Assembly: GCF_017654505.1 (NCBI RefSeq)
Contig: NC_054535.1
Coordinates: forward strand, 83,019,603-83,083,602
Direction: 5' to 3'
Source: Polyodon spathula
Lineage: Eukaryota; Chordata; Actinopteri; Acipenseriformes; Polyodontidae
DNA length: 64,000 nucleotides
A program made the position numbers and the translations under genes. Positions 35,800-47,300 of the stretch are shown here, piece by piece (the first letter of the stretch is position 1; every line of letters begins with the position of its first letter). The notes beneath the pieces were generated by a model that did not search any database, was not told where the DNA came from, and saw only the letters and a list, made by a program, of their open reading frames with translations.

Positions 35800-37070
35800 G
35801 TTGTATTGAACTGTGATAAGATCAGTGAGCCAAGTGACTGTTGTCTTGTAATATGAGCTGTGAGGGGAGAGGGGAGAGGTTTCAGGAGGGGGAGGGATGT
35901 AAAAAGTTAAAGCTAACACGCTTAAGATGGGGGATGGTAGAAAATCAACAATTAAAAAATAAGTAAAATATCTATTTTAAAAGACACAACTTCATAGAAA
36001 GTTGACTCTAAATGACTTTTTTAATACAAGATTATTGAAAAATAAGCTGGCCATGAAGCCTTATTTTGATGTTGTATTAGATATTGCTTACAGCTGTGGG
36101 TTTTGGTGTGATCAGTATTTATCAGGGTTTGGTCATCACTCAGCTAGGCTGCTTGTGACAAAGAAAGGTTGTGAAGCTAACCTGACTGTTTTATGTAATA
36201 TTGTTTAATACTGTGTGTATCATGGAACTGCGTTACAGATCTCTATATAGATTTTTCTATTAGAAAAACCCATCGTAAATTGGGCAATGTTTTCAGCGGA
36301 GTAAAAGGCAGAATATCATACAGTGTTCAGAATTTCAACGCATGGACACTGTGGGTACCGCTACAAGGATTTTGCCCCTGAATATATTGATAACAGGAAA
36401 TGTGGCATTTTGCAGAGGTTCTACAGTAATGTAGAACACAGTGGCTTCTGCTGTAGAGTGTACAGTAAGATAAGACTCCAATCCTGGTCCTGGAGGGTCA
36501 TAGTCCAGCAGTTTCCTCTCCCCAAATGACCAACTTGTTAAAAACTGCACTCTATAAGGACTTATATAAGACATATTCAGAGGTCACAGGCAAGGACATT
36601 TTTTGATATAGCATATATGGCTTCCTATATGTTTTCCATAGTAACCCTGACCTTATTAGCACTCTGAAAGGAGTTATAAATAGGGGTTCTGATTTTAGGG
36701 TGTTACAGGATTGAACCCAATCCCCCCCTCCCCGCCCCCCTACACTTCAATTGGCTAGTGTGAACATGCTTAAGTAAGTTCGGGAAACAGCTTATTAATT
36801 GTACCATCTAAATGAAGTGTGTTTTAAATACTTTGGCGTGCATTCATAGAATATTTAAAAAAAAAAAAAAAGATATATGGGACCTACTCGTTTCGGATGG
36901 TTGCATAAAAGATATAAGCAAGACATTAACAGTGATCGTTTCATTGTAAAGTATAAACATACAAATAACAGTAACGGTATTTTAAAATGTATTTTAAATT
37001 CTTGAAACATTACACCTCTACGTTTCACAACATAAGGCGTGAGCAAAGAGAAATTGCCTCCAGCCTTATT
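35800..37070. other. Intergenic sequence without a gene
   Basis: A fragment caatcctggtcctggagggt (about 36479-36498) looks like a common fish repeat. A C-rich run is at about 36721-36740. Nothing else is supported. Confidence 0.4.
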
Positions 37071-37079
37071 TTTTACTTG

Positions 37080-37345
37080 CCATGTGATAGGGGTGTGACG
37101 TTTTCAGCCTTGACGTAATTTGAAGCTGCGCGCGCATAGGCAACCACGAGCAACGTCTCCTAGCCTGCAGTCATACACTCTTGAATTTAATGGCGGTACT
37201 CCAGAGAGGATGTAACGTCAGGACTTCCTGTCGCTCAGCTGGTTCCCATTAGCTCCTTAAAATACATTATTAAATGAGTTGGGAGAGGTCGGCGTCCTGA
37301 GTAGCGATATCTTACGTTTGTTTAAGTCTGTTTGGGATACAGCAG
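37080..37345. promoter_or_regulatory. CpG-rich promoter-like patch between the two genes
   Basis: About 14 CpGs in roughly 250 bp, against almost none in the flanks. It contains TGACGTAA (CRE-like, about 37112), gcgcgcgcataggcaaccac with a GGCAAC half-site resembling an X-box, and ETS-like acttcctg. No coding exon is recognised, so the transcript it might drive is unknown. Confidence 0.35.
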
Positions 37346-38940
37346 GCTGATGCTGTCACTTGTCTTTTTGTTGTCGTGTGTAAGTTTTCAGGACAGAAAT
37401 GAAGACGATGTTTGCTGTTTTAAAGTGGGTGTCTGAAATTAGGTTTATATATCGTCCCCCACTGTGGGAGAATTTAAGCTCGCAAGCTTGTGTAGCTGCT
37501 AACTGAATACCGTGTGCCAGCTGATGTTCTCACTTCAGCAAAGAAACTTCTTAAAATTGTGTTTATTTCAGTCTTAGGTGGAGTTTCCCAAGCCATTTTT
37601 GTGGTGTTGAAACAGCCCAAGTGGTTACTTTATTTATTTATTTATTTATTTGTATTCTGCTCTTGTATTAATTTCAGCAGTACTGAGAGAGAGAGAGGTA
37701 TCTTCTTGTAGTACTCACGGGTTAATATTTTTTCTGGACCCCCCCCACCCCCTTTTTATAACATTTTTTTGTTTTTATTGGGGGTTGGAAAATGCGCCCA
37801 ATTAAAAAGTAAATAAATGTTCTTAAACGTTCGGCGCAATAACAACCCGTTGGTTGTACTGTAATCATTTTATGGCTTGGAATGCCAATCAGCCAATCAG
37901 GACGCAGGTATTTCCCAACCCATTTTATAACAATTTGTTATATGCATTTGTTGTTTGTTCCATGCATTTTGTCTGTCGCTCATAAGACATCAATAGCGTG
38001 CCTTAATGTAGTTTGTGCAATAGGGCATGGATTCCCAAGTTAAAATGGTGGTGATTACAAGTGTCATGCTTTGTTCCTTTTAAATTCATATACGTTTGTA
38101 AACTCGCTCTGCAGTGGATAAACACGCAAATGGATACAGTGATGTCTTTTACAGACTGCCCTGCTTAAAGAAGAGGCCCATTCACCATTTTTGATTGAAC
38201 AGAGGCTTCTTTATTCTCAACTAATGAAGAGGTCAATAGAGTGCATCCATCCAAGATTCCCAAACAATACTACCTAAAATCAGTTGCAACACTGTAAGCT
38301 TAGGGGGCTCTGTAAATAATACCTTTTCTAAGAAAAATGCAACAAAGTTACTATATTTTACCTTGTACTGCAAATGCTAAGCAATATATTTAGAACATCA
38401 AACATATCTATTTTCAGCCATGAACCCTCAATATTCTATCTTTCCAAATAATTATTATTGCTGTACATCCCTGTTTAAGCAGTATTACACATTAAGTGGC
38501 TTGTGAAGACTAAACATCTCTAACTAGGGTTACTATGATGCGTGCAAGCAGACAGGTGTTACGTGATCACTCTCAGTACTCGCTACTTTTCAACTTTGTT
38601 AATTATTTCTCAATCACTTTTTTCATATGAAAACCCTAAAACAGTTGACTGATTACAATGTTACAATGAACATGATCACACATTTTATAACCTATATATT
38701 TACAAAATATATACCAACCATTTATTGTTCAGAGGATTAATTTTACCTTAAATATATTACAGTACTTGCAAAAAAATCTCTGCAAAAAAAATCTTAATGT
38801 CAGTTCCATACATCATATAATTGTAATTTAGCATTGTAATATACAGTACATACATGATTTTAAACAAAAAAAGAACTATACATTTAATTTAGTAATTTCG
38901 TTTTTAAAGGTCAGATTTTACAATTCAAACAATAAGCACA
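37345..38940. other. Intergenic sequence without a gene
   Basis: AT-rich, with a C-run at about 37740-37750 and TTTA repeats near 37630-37650. I see no supported gene. Confidence 0.4.
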
Positions 38941-38942
38941 TA

Positions 38943-39041
38943 CACAGCCTATAGAAACTCTACACCCCCTTTCAAAATGTTCACCTTTTGCTGCCTTATA
39001 GCCTGGAATTAAAATGCATTATATATATATATATATATATA

Positions 39042-39110
<69 letters not shown>

Positions 39111-39571
39111 TGTTTGGATAAGTGTCCATCCCCCTTGTAATATAAAGCTTAAATTAGCTCAGGTGTAACCAATCGCCTTCAAAATCACACATCAAGTTAA
39201 GTGGCCTCCACCTGTGTTAGCTTGAACAGTTTTGTAAAGAAGAATGGTCAAATATTGCCAAATCTAGGTGTGCAAAGTTGGTAGAGACCTATCCCAACAG
39301 ACGCACAGCTGTAATTGCTGCCAAAGGTGCTTCCACCAAGTATTAACTCAGGGGGTAGAGCTTTATCCAATTATGATCTTTCAGTTTTGTGTTTTTAAGA
39401 CATAATTTTTTTCTCAATAAAAAACTTTTTTTCTCCTTAACAGTGTGGAGTATGGTGTGTAGATAAGTGGAAAAAATCCTCATTTAAATATATGAAAATA
39501 TGAGGCACTGACACAACAAAATGTGAAAAAAGTTCAAGGGGGTGTAGACTTTCTATAGGCACTGTATACAT
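38943..39571. mobile_element. Internally deleted Tc1 element (MITE)
   Basis: Ends at 38945 (agcctatagaaactctacac) and 39570 (inverse of gtgtagactttctataggca) are terminal repeats. The interior keeps only the transposase C-terminus at about 39225-39345 ([19 protein letters not shown]) and an (AT)n tract at about 39020-39108. Confidence 0.82.
39020..39108. repeat. (AT)n microsatellite inside the Tc1 MITE
   Basis: AT repeats broken by two short interruptions. Confidence 0.93.
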
Positions 39572-39574
39572 GAT

Positions 39575-41045
39575 TGTCACCTGCTGGACATTTAATATAT
39601 AACTGATAACTGAATGAATGGATAATACTGGGTATTTATAGTCAATTGCCAGCACTTTTTGGAAAAAATAGTGGACCAACTGTAGTGCACCAAATGATGG
39701 GTAACAAGGTTTTAGCACTGCCACTGTGGATTATAAAGGACTCTAAAACTGACGCCTACAGAACGAGGGTATTATATTACTGGTTAATATGGCCATCAAA
39801 GACAACAGAATGCATGAACAGGAACAAACAACACCTATTTAATACTAAAGCCTTACCGCCTTTTATACTTTACAAACATGCATCCTTATATTTAGTTCTC
39901 ATTAGTTCTCACATTGATACTAGCATACTAATATATGTACTATTTATATTAATATTGTTCTCTGTTGTGTAATACAGTGTTTTTTTTTTTTTTTTTTAAA
40001 TACAAAAATCAAAACGTATACTTCAAGAGTTAAAAAGTTAATTATCAAAAGTAACAAATTACAGGAAGTATCAACCTATACAGTACATCTATTGAGTGTG
40101 AATGGGTACACTACATGAAAGACAGGGTCTGGGCAGTCAACCAAATTGATTAACTTTACTTAGTTACACACGCGGTTCCCCACTTCCCTAAATTCTCACC
40201 ATGTGCTTTAAAAAAAACAGCACAGCACAGCATTTGAAATCCCAAATAAACTCTTGGTAGAAGAAAAGACTCAGACAATGTCCCATCATGAAATTTCGAG
40301 GTAAGGGGAGATAAAGGATCTGTCTTTTGGATTTGACACTAAACAGAGGTCTCCTTTTTACAAAACATCTCAAGGAACGACTGTTAAGAATAATAGTATG
40401 TTGACCGCTGTAGGTGGACAATGGGCTATATGTCCATATAATTCACACAATATAGAACACCACAATACAAATTCTTCACTTCCCCAACCCCCATAAATAA
40501 AGAAAGGCCATCTCTGGAAACAATACAATATATTGTCTTACTCCCTAGAAACACTAACAATGATATTACTGGTCTCCCTTTTCTTCTACTGAAGATTTTG
40601 TAGTGCATATAATAAGACAACACTATAGATAAAAGTGGTTGTACCTAATCACTTAATGTGTTGAAGTACAAACACACTCGAATGATTGAGTCATTCCATA
40701 TGGTTGAGTCAAACCATATGACCTACAGCAAAGATCTCGTTATGCTGCAGTTTCTCCATAGTGTAGCTCCATGAATGTTCTCCACCATGCACATCCATTC
40801 ATTAAACCGATCTCGATCTGTGCGGCTTTCAAAGAATGAACGTACATGTTTGCTATAACATGTGCTTCTTTAAAAAAAAAAACTGCACATTTGAGTCTTC
40901 TATACATGATATCTTCAAAAAAAAACTGCACATATTGAGACTATATATATAATATATCATATATATATATATATATATAATATATATATATATATATAAT
41001 TTCAAAGTAATGTTGATAAATCTAATAAGAAGTAAGAAACTGACT
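39575..41045. repeat. Intergenic sequence with (AT)n
   Basis: An AT-repeat cluster lies at about 40945-41000. A 22-nt string (caccatgcacatccattcat plus TA) at about 40781 recurs at about 51673 in gene B intron 2. No gene is seen. Confidence 0.45.
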
Positions 41046-41050
41046 TCAAA

Positions 41051-41913
41051 AGCATTCTTCAGCCCTCCTTTAAAGTGAATCTACATACTGTTGGTGGGTT
41101 TCACATATCCTGAATAGCACAACTCCTAGACTACCAGCTCACATGAGGTAATCCAAGATTAGTGCTAATGAGGGTCTGTGAAACCAGACAATTACTTTAG
41201 TCTTAGTCTTGTTAAGCTAAATAAAATCTAACAGTTAACCAGAAGATACATAATAAGTAATGCAGCAGTTGTCTGTCAACACTTTAAGCATTTTGGCCTT
41301 GCCTTGGGCACATAACAAGTATCTGGAGTAAAAAACACTTAATTGCTAGACAGGCCATCCTATAAGAAGCTTTCCATTAAGATGTTTGATTGACTTTGCA
41401 AGATAAATTAGTTGCCAGGATACATAAGATGATTATAATCAATGGTGAAGAGAATACATATGAGCAGATTCCTCAAATACAGTACCAAATCATAAAGCAA
41501 GTTTAACCAGAGAAACAGACTCCTATAGAATTCACATACCTTATCAGAGTAGTATGGCTTTATCTGTGCTTTACCATGCTTTGCTTTGCTATATCATGAC
41601 ACAGCTGTGAACTTTTTTAAGGATAAGATCTTACAGCACACTGTAATACTGAACAATCCAACTTTTTGCTGCGTTTGACTAACATGAGGTGTTTAAATAA
41701 ACTGTGACTCACTAGTTATTATATATCTTCTGGTTAACTGTTAGATTTTATTTAGCTTACAAGACTAAGACTAAAATTGTCATGGTTTCACAGACCTAAT
41801 CTTGGATTACCTCGTGTGAGCTGGTAGTCTCGGAGCTGTGCTATTCAGGATATGTGGAACTCACCACCGTGTATAGATTCACTTTAAAGGAAGGCTGAAC
41901 AATGCTTTATGGC
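41051..41913. repeat. Composite inverted repeat enclosing an inverted copy of gene B upstream DNA
   Basis: Outer arms (about 41051-41260 and 41712-41913) are inverted copies of each other; both carry the palindromic MITE motif (ccacatatcctgaatagcac / cacatatcctgaatagcaca). The core between them (about 41283-41669) is an inverted, about 95% identical copy of 42606-42987, the DNA just upstream of gene B exon 1. Confidence 0.85.

Positions 41914-41917
<4 letters not shown>

Positions 41918-41986
<69 letters not shown>
41918..41986. repeat. (AT)n microsatellite
   Basis: About 34 AT units directly outside the composite inverted repeat. The stretch 41990-42600 shows no gene. Confidence 0.93.
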
Positions 41987-41989
<3 letters not shown>

Positions 41990-42605
41990 CTTCTATATAT
42001 GTGTATGTGTGTGAGAAATAACAACTACAGAACTGGATACACTATTGTATTCACTACAATTGTATGAGTTTCCCAGGAGGAAATGGTCCAGCTACATTGT
42101 CCCCAGGCAGTGCTAGGGCTTAACGACAGGCTATCCCTGATCAGTTTCCTTTCAGATAGTGTATTTCCTGTTGAAAGAAAAGATAATGCTTTTACCTACC
42201 AATTTATTTTCAATACCCATTGGAGGGAATCTGAAAGAGGAGTGGAATTCCTGTGTGATGTAACAGTTTACTTCTTGGCTCCCATCCAAGCCACCCTGCT
42301 CCTTTCCCTGTTGTCCCTCATTATCTTGACCTGTAACTGTTAAATGGGTAGGCAGGGGTCATATTTCCCCATGCTGGTGTCACCCTAACATCAACAGCAA
42401 TTAAAATTGAAAGAGTATTTACAGCATCCACTGATAAAGTATAATAAAATCTACTGAACTTAAGGAAATATATTACATTTGTGGCTTATTGGACAAACCA
42501 CTAGGTTATACATAGCTTTAGGCTCATTCCTATAATTGGCTAAAGAGCTGTATGTGTATATTGATCAGGGGCTAGATCATTTTAAACTACATTGGATGTA
42601 ACTTT

Positions 42606-42987
42606 AAAAAGATGGATTGTTCAGTATTACAGTGTTCTGTAAGATCTTATCCTTAAAAACTTCACCACTGTGGCATGATATAGCAAAGCAAAGCATGGTA
42701 AAGCACAGATAAAGCCATACTACTCTGATAAGGTATGTTAATTCTATAGGAGTCTGTTTCTCTGGTTAAACTTGCTTTATGATTTGGTACTGTACTTGAG
42801 GAATCTGCTCATATGTATTCTCTTCACCACTGTTTATAATCATCTTATTTATCCTGACAACCAATTTATCTTGCAAAGTCAATCAAACATCTTAATGGAA
42901 AGCTTCTTATAGGATGTCCTGTCTAGCAGTTAAGTGTTTTTTACTCGAGATACTTGTTATGTGCCTAAGGCAAGGCCAAAATGCTTA
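42606..42987 (+). repeat. Promoter-proximal copy of the duplicated segment
   Basis: It matches the inverse of about 41283-41669 (for example gattgttcagtattacagtg and aagatgtttgattgactttg on the other strand). It ends about 165 bp upstream of the gene B ATG, next to the NRF1-like and TATA-like motifs. Confidence 0.85.
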
Positions 42988-43029
42988 CATTTTTTGAATG
43001 AATACAAATGTGCGGTAGAGCTTCGTTCG

Positions 43030-43152
43030 AAGTTCACTCCGAGCATGCGCAGTTCCCGACAGGCATTTAAAAGTAAGACGGAGAGTCTTTCAACTTTGTC
43101 AAAACTTTCTTTTCATTCGTGGCAATTTAATACTGTTTCCGCCGTGCAAGCA
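43030..43152 (+). promoter_or_regulatory. Probable core promoter and 5' UTR of gene B
   Basis: Just upstream of the ATG lie GAGCATGCGCAGTT (a close match to the NRF1 consensus, about 43040-43053) and an AT-rich ATTTAAAAG (about 43066-43074) that could act as a weak TATA element. The segment has more CpGs than its surroundings. No transcription start can be fixed from sequence alone. Confidence 0.45.
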
Positions 43153-43630
43153 ATGCTGTTCTCTTTAATTACTGTCGCAGCCGCTGGACTTACTGTCGTT
43201 TTGACCGTACAGAAGCTTTTTTATCCATACTTTTGGGATGATTTGATTTATTACATGAAGCTCCAAAGAGTCAAACGAATGATGAAGTTAAGGATGCGAC
43301 ACGGAGTCATAACTTTACTGGACTGCTTTGTACAACAGGCAAAGAAAATCCCTAATAAGCCCTTCATAATCCATGAAGGCGATGTTTACACCTATCAAGA
43401 TATGGACAAAAGGAGCAATAAAGTGGCCCAGGTATTTCTTAAGCAGGGTTCTTTGAAGAAAGGGGACATCGTGGCTCTGCTGATGACCAATGAACCAGAT
43501 TTTATTTCTGTCTGGTTCGGACTCAGCAAACTAGGCTGTGAAGTGGCGTTTCTCAACTTTAACATTAAATCCAATTCTCTGCTACATTGTTTCAACAGCT
43601 GCGGGGCTACAACCCTTGTCGTTGGCGCAG
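43153..43630 (+). CDS. slc27a6: Gene B exon 1 (residues 1-159)
   Basis: The start context is GCA-ATG-C, the same as in gene A. It encodes the hydrophobic anchor, then [12 protein letters not shown] and [15 protein letters not shown]. It ends GGCGCAG|gtattg in phase 1. Length is 478 nt. Confidence 0.93.
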
Positions 43631-44176
43631 GTATTGTACACTTTATCAAACGTTGTGCTTTGTTTACGCAATAGGGATAAACACATTTTGCCAAACCGAT
43701 CATTTCGTTATGGACTGTTCTGTCGTGACTCATAGCTTAACATGAACAGTCAGGTTTTCAGAAACAAATGAACAAGGAATGTTTGGCACCATTCCATAGT
43801 GCTACACTCAAAGCATCTTTACACAACTGTATTACTTTCTGACAGGCAGAGGTATGCACACAACTTTGGTCATTCAGACAGACTCGTCCAAGCTTGTTGT
43901 ATCATTTAATTGGAAGAATAGTATTTAAAAAAAATAAAGTGCATGCTCTCATACTGGAGTGGTGTCCTTTAAGCCGTGTCCCCATATGCCCATGTGCATT
44001 ACAGTATTATAATTATAATTGAAAGACGGTTTTTAAAATTGTTTTTTTGTATTTGATCATCATCCCACGCAGACCATACGAATTTACTGTGTCACTTGTG
44101 AACGGGATTGAATAAATTAAATTTGTGAACGGAATTGAATAAATTAAAGTTATTTAACTATTGAAGGCTATTGATA

Positions 44177-44253
<77 letters not shown>

Positions 44254-44258
44254 ATAAC

Positions 44259-44315
<57 letters not shown>

Positions 44316-47300
44316 CTACAAAATGATATCTCAAAAGTCAACCGGAAGCCATACTAGTAGTACAGTATTTCATTTTAGATTTCGCATGGACACCTATTAA
44401 ATTTGTCAGTTTTTTGTTAAGTTTATGGAATACTACAAAGCGGTATGTGATTCAATACGTTAAGGTAACACTATTCAGTGGGTTTAATTCGACTTTAAGA
44501 GCAACATTAGTGAATTATATAGGGTTATACAAAACTTGGCCATAGCTGTATATCTGATGGTTTTAGTCCAATGCCCTCCTAGTCCAAAATCAGAAATGAC
44601 TGTCTCTTACAACAGGGGACAGTTCCGCGTTAGGTTAACAGAAGGCACACAGGCATGGAAATACAGGTTTAAAGATGCTCCTGTGGTTTGTGTTAATTGA
44701 CAATCAATCACTTTGCAAAATAAGTCATTAATTAGTTCATTGCAAAACAATAGGCTAAAGGACTGGTTAGGGTCCTACAATACAGTTTTTTAATTTAAGC
44801 TTCCCTGGGGAGCAGTGTTTCTCACGTGGCAGGCCTTTATTCAGCAGTTTTAAATCAGTCTTGTTGGTTTTTAGCCATATTGTGGATTGGGTCTTTTCTG
44901 AGCTGCTGGAACCAATTGAGATTTTAAGGAATCTCCAAGCTGTTCATCTACACACCATGTTAAATGAAATACTTTCCTGTGGCGCATGCATACCAGTTTC
45001 TGCTTTTCCAGCATTAGCCTACATCTCTTGACCTGGTTAATGCAATCCTAAATCCTAAAATTCAGTACCAGTAGGTTTTTTTGGTCTCTACTCCTCCTTT
45101 TCAAATTTTCAAAAAAAATAAAAAGTATTTGAAATCAAAAGATAGAAATACTGTTTAGAGGGTTTTGATACCTTGACTCACAGACTTTTGTTATTTAAGC
45201 CACCACCTGATTGAAATGTCACTAATGGCTTCAATTTACATCTTTGTATAGTCTTTCACATTCAGAAACTCAAAACTGATGGATTGGATAAGTGGTTGCA
45301 GTGATAGGTACTTGTTAGATTGGGAAATGTGAATATTTTATTCTGACAATTCTTATTGAACCATGGCAAAATATTTGTGAAAGTAGAAGCAATTATTTTC
45401 TTAACATTGAGAACACCAGGATATGCATGCAAAAAATAAATAAATAAATATGAGGTTCTTTTTCTTTACAGATTTGATCAGTTCACTAGAAGATGTACTG
45501 CTAACACTGCAGAATAATGGGATCAATATTTGGTTGATGGAAAAAAGCTCTGCTTTCCAAAGAGTTAATACAATTCTTGACAAGCTAGAACATGCATCAG
45601 ATGATCCTGTACCGTTGGATGTTAGCTCTCAAACCAACATTATGTCAACCTTCCTTTATATCTTTACTTCTGGAACCACAGGTATTTATTTTTGTATCTT
45701 TTACTGTGTCTTTTACCTTGGCTAATGTTCCCAAATTTATGACATTTCTAAAAGGTTTTATAATTATTCGGATCGTAAATGGAAATACGTTTAACTCCAT
45801 ATTTGTTTTCCTCCTAATTCTGCATGATTAAAAAATATGTTGGCCAGTCAAAATACTAAAAACTAATACTCCATCCTGAAAAGCTTAGACGATTATAGTG
45901 AAAGTTACTTCTACAATAGACATCATGTCAATCTATACATGTAATGCTAAACAATTAAAGATAAATTAAAAAAAAAAAAAACAACCTTTATATGATTTTG
46001 TTGCCTTTCCAAATATGTTATTTCCTCTCTGGCCAAAGATCTACAAAAAAACAATACAGATCAGTGTTACAATTTTAGCACAATATAATACTTGTTCCCA
46101 AATTACTGATGAATAAAGAATGTATTCAGGAGCTATAGTTATAGAAAGGTGTTGGTATTATTTGTTAGTAGATAATCTTAATTGCACGTTGAAGACCATT
46201 TCAATTTATGGGTATTTGAAATATGAAATAATTCAATGTATCACTAGTTTTTGTTCACAATTTAAAGGGCACCTCATACAATATCTCTAAACCAATTACA
46301 ATATACCCCAATAATTTTCTGTGTTATGAGTAAGACTTTGGCTTTTTCAAGTTTTGAAACTCACCCTTGATTGAGGATGCTTTATGACTTGTAGAGCCAA
46401 TATGATTGGCTGTAGGGACCGCATACCTCTGATAAGCTAAATGGGTAAAACTTCATTTGTTGTGTTTAGCAGTTGTCTTTTCTGTGCCAAGTGATCAGGA
46501 AATATACTTTGAGAAATTGTTACTCTACCACATACCATTTCAGAAATAGAACTGTATTCCCTTGGGGGTTTAAACAACAGATTACAGTTCTTCAGAAGAA
46601 GTAATTCAGAAGAATATTCAAGAAAAAAAAAACACAACACAACATTCATTTGGGTTTAAAAAAATGTAGTGGTGAAGCTTAGGGGGAGTTTAATGCAAAG
46701 CTTTTGGTTCCTTTTAAAAAAAATAAAAAAGTAAGTGAGATACTCTCAGGCCAGACTTGAGGTTGTACCTGCCCAGTTCTAAACTAGCTTTTAAAAGCAC
46801 CATAGTTATTGAAATTCAGTTCTGTTTATCTTGGAAATCTTTTTTAAAAAAGAGCGTTTAATTGCTGCTTTATGAGCAGAGCTGGATAGAAAAATTGCAT
46901 TTGACCTTTCCTTTATAAGAAACATTTGCTGAGTATCCATGCAGTTTTGAAACTCCAGATTCTCTCTCCATTGTCTTGAGAATGTGATGCATATATCACA
47001 CACATTCCTGGAAATACATGAACAGTTACATGCATCCCAGTACCGCAGATAGGACGTGACTAAGAGCCACCTCCCGCCGAAAAGATGAAGCCGCCAAACC
47101 ATGAATGAATAATAGTAAGTAATTAACACACTCCACGGAGGCGCCCTGCCACCTATCCCCCAAATATTCAATTTAATGAAAGTCAGCAGTTGAGACACGG
47201 CCCGCCCCCCAGAGCATGACTCGCCGGGGGAGAGAACCCAGCCTCTCCAACCTGACCACTCTCCCTGTAGAACTAAATACGAACTGCTCAGCACTCCAAG

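Larger units (their letters stand above)
32487..35800 (+). mobile_element. Tc1 element split by a LINE insertion
   Basis: The 5' terminus cagtggctctcaaaagtatt and about 300 bp of Tc1 leader run to 32793. Tc1 transposase coding resumes at about 35340 (KQIWNKVLQKHQSG; VREATKRLMATLKEF; LHKTGLYGRVAKRKPLLKK) and ends near SDETK at about 35780. The catalytic domain and 3' terminus are missing. Confidence 0.82.

Noticed and set aside
36323..36574. Overlapping open frames on both strands near 36.4 kb
   Set aside because: They overlap a common fish repeat fragment (caatcctggtcctggagggt) and have no domain similarity.
42934..43152. Upstream in-frame extension of gene B exon 1 (73 extra residues)
   Set aside because: The extension has no similarity to FATPs, overlaps the duplicated promoter segment, and the ATG at 43153 gives the same 620-residue length and start context as gene A.
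46806..47294. 162-residue minus-strand open frame in gene B intron 2
   Set aside because: No recognised domain; the sequence looks like a GC-richer noncoding or retroposed patch.
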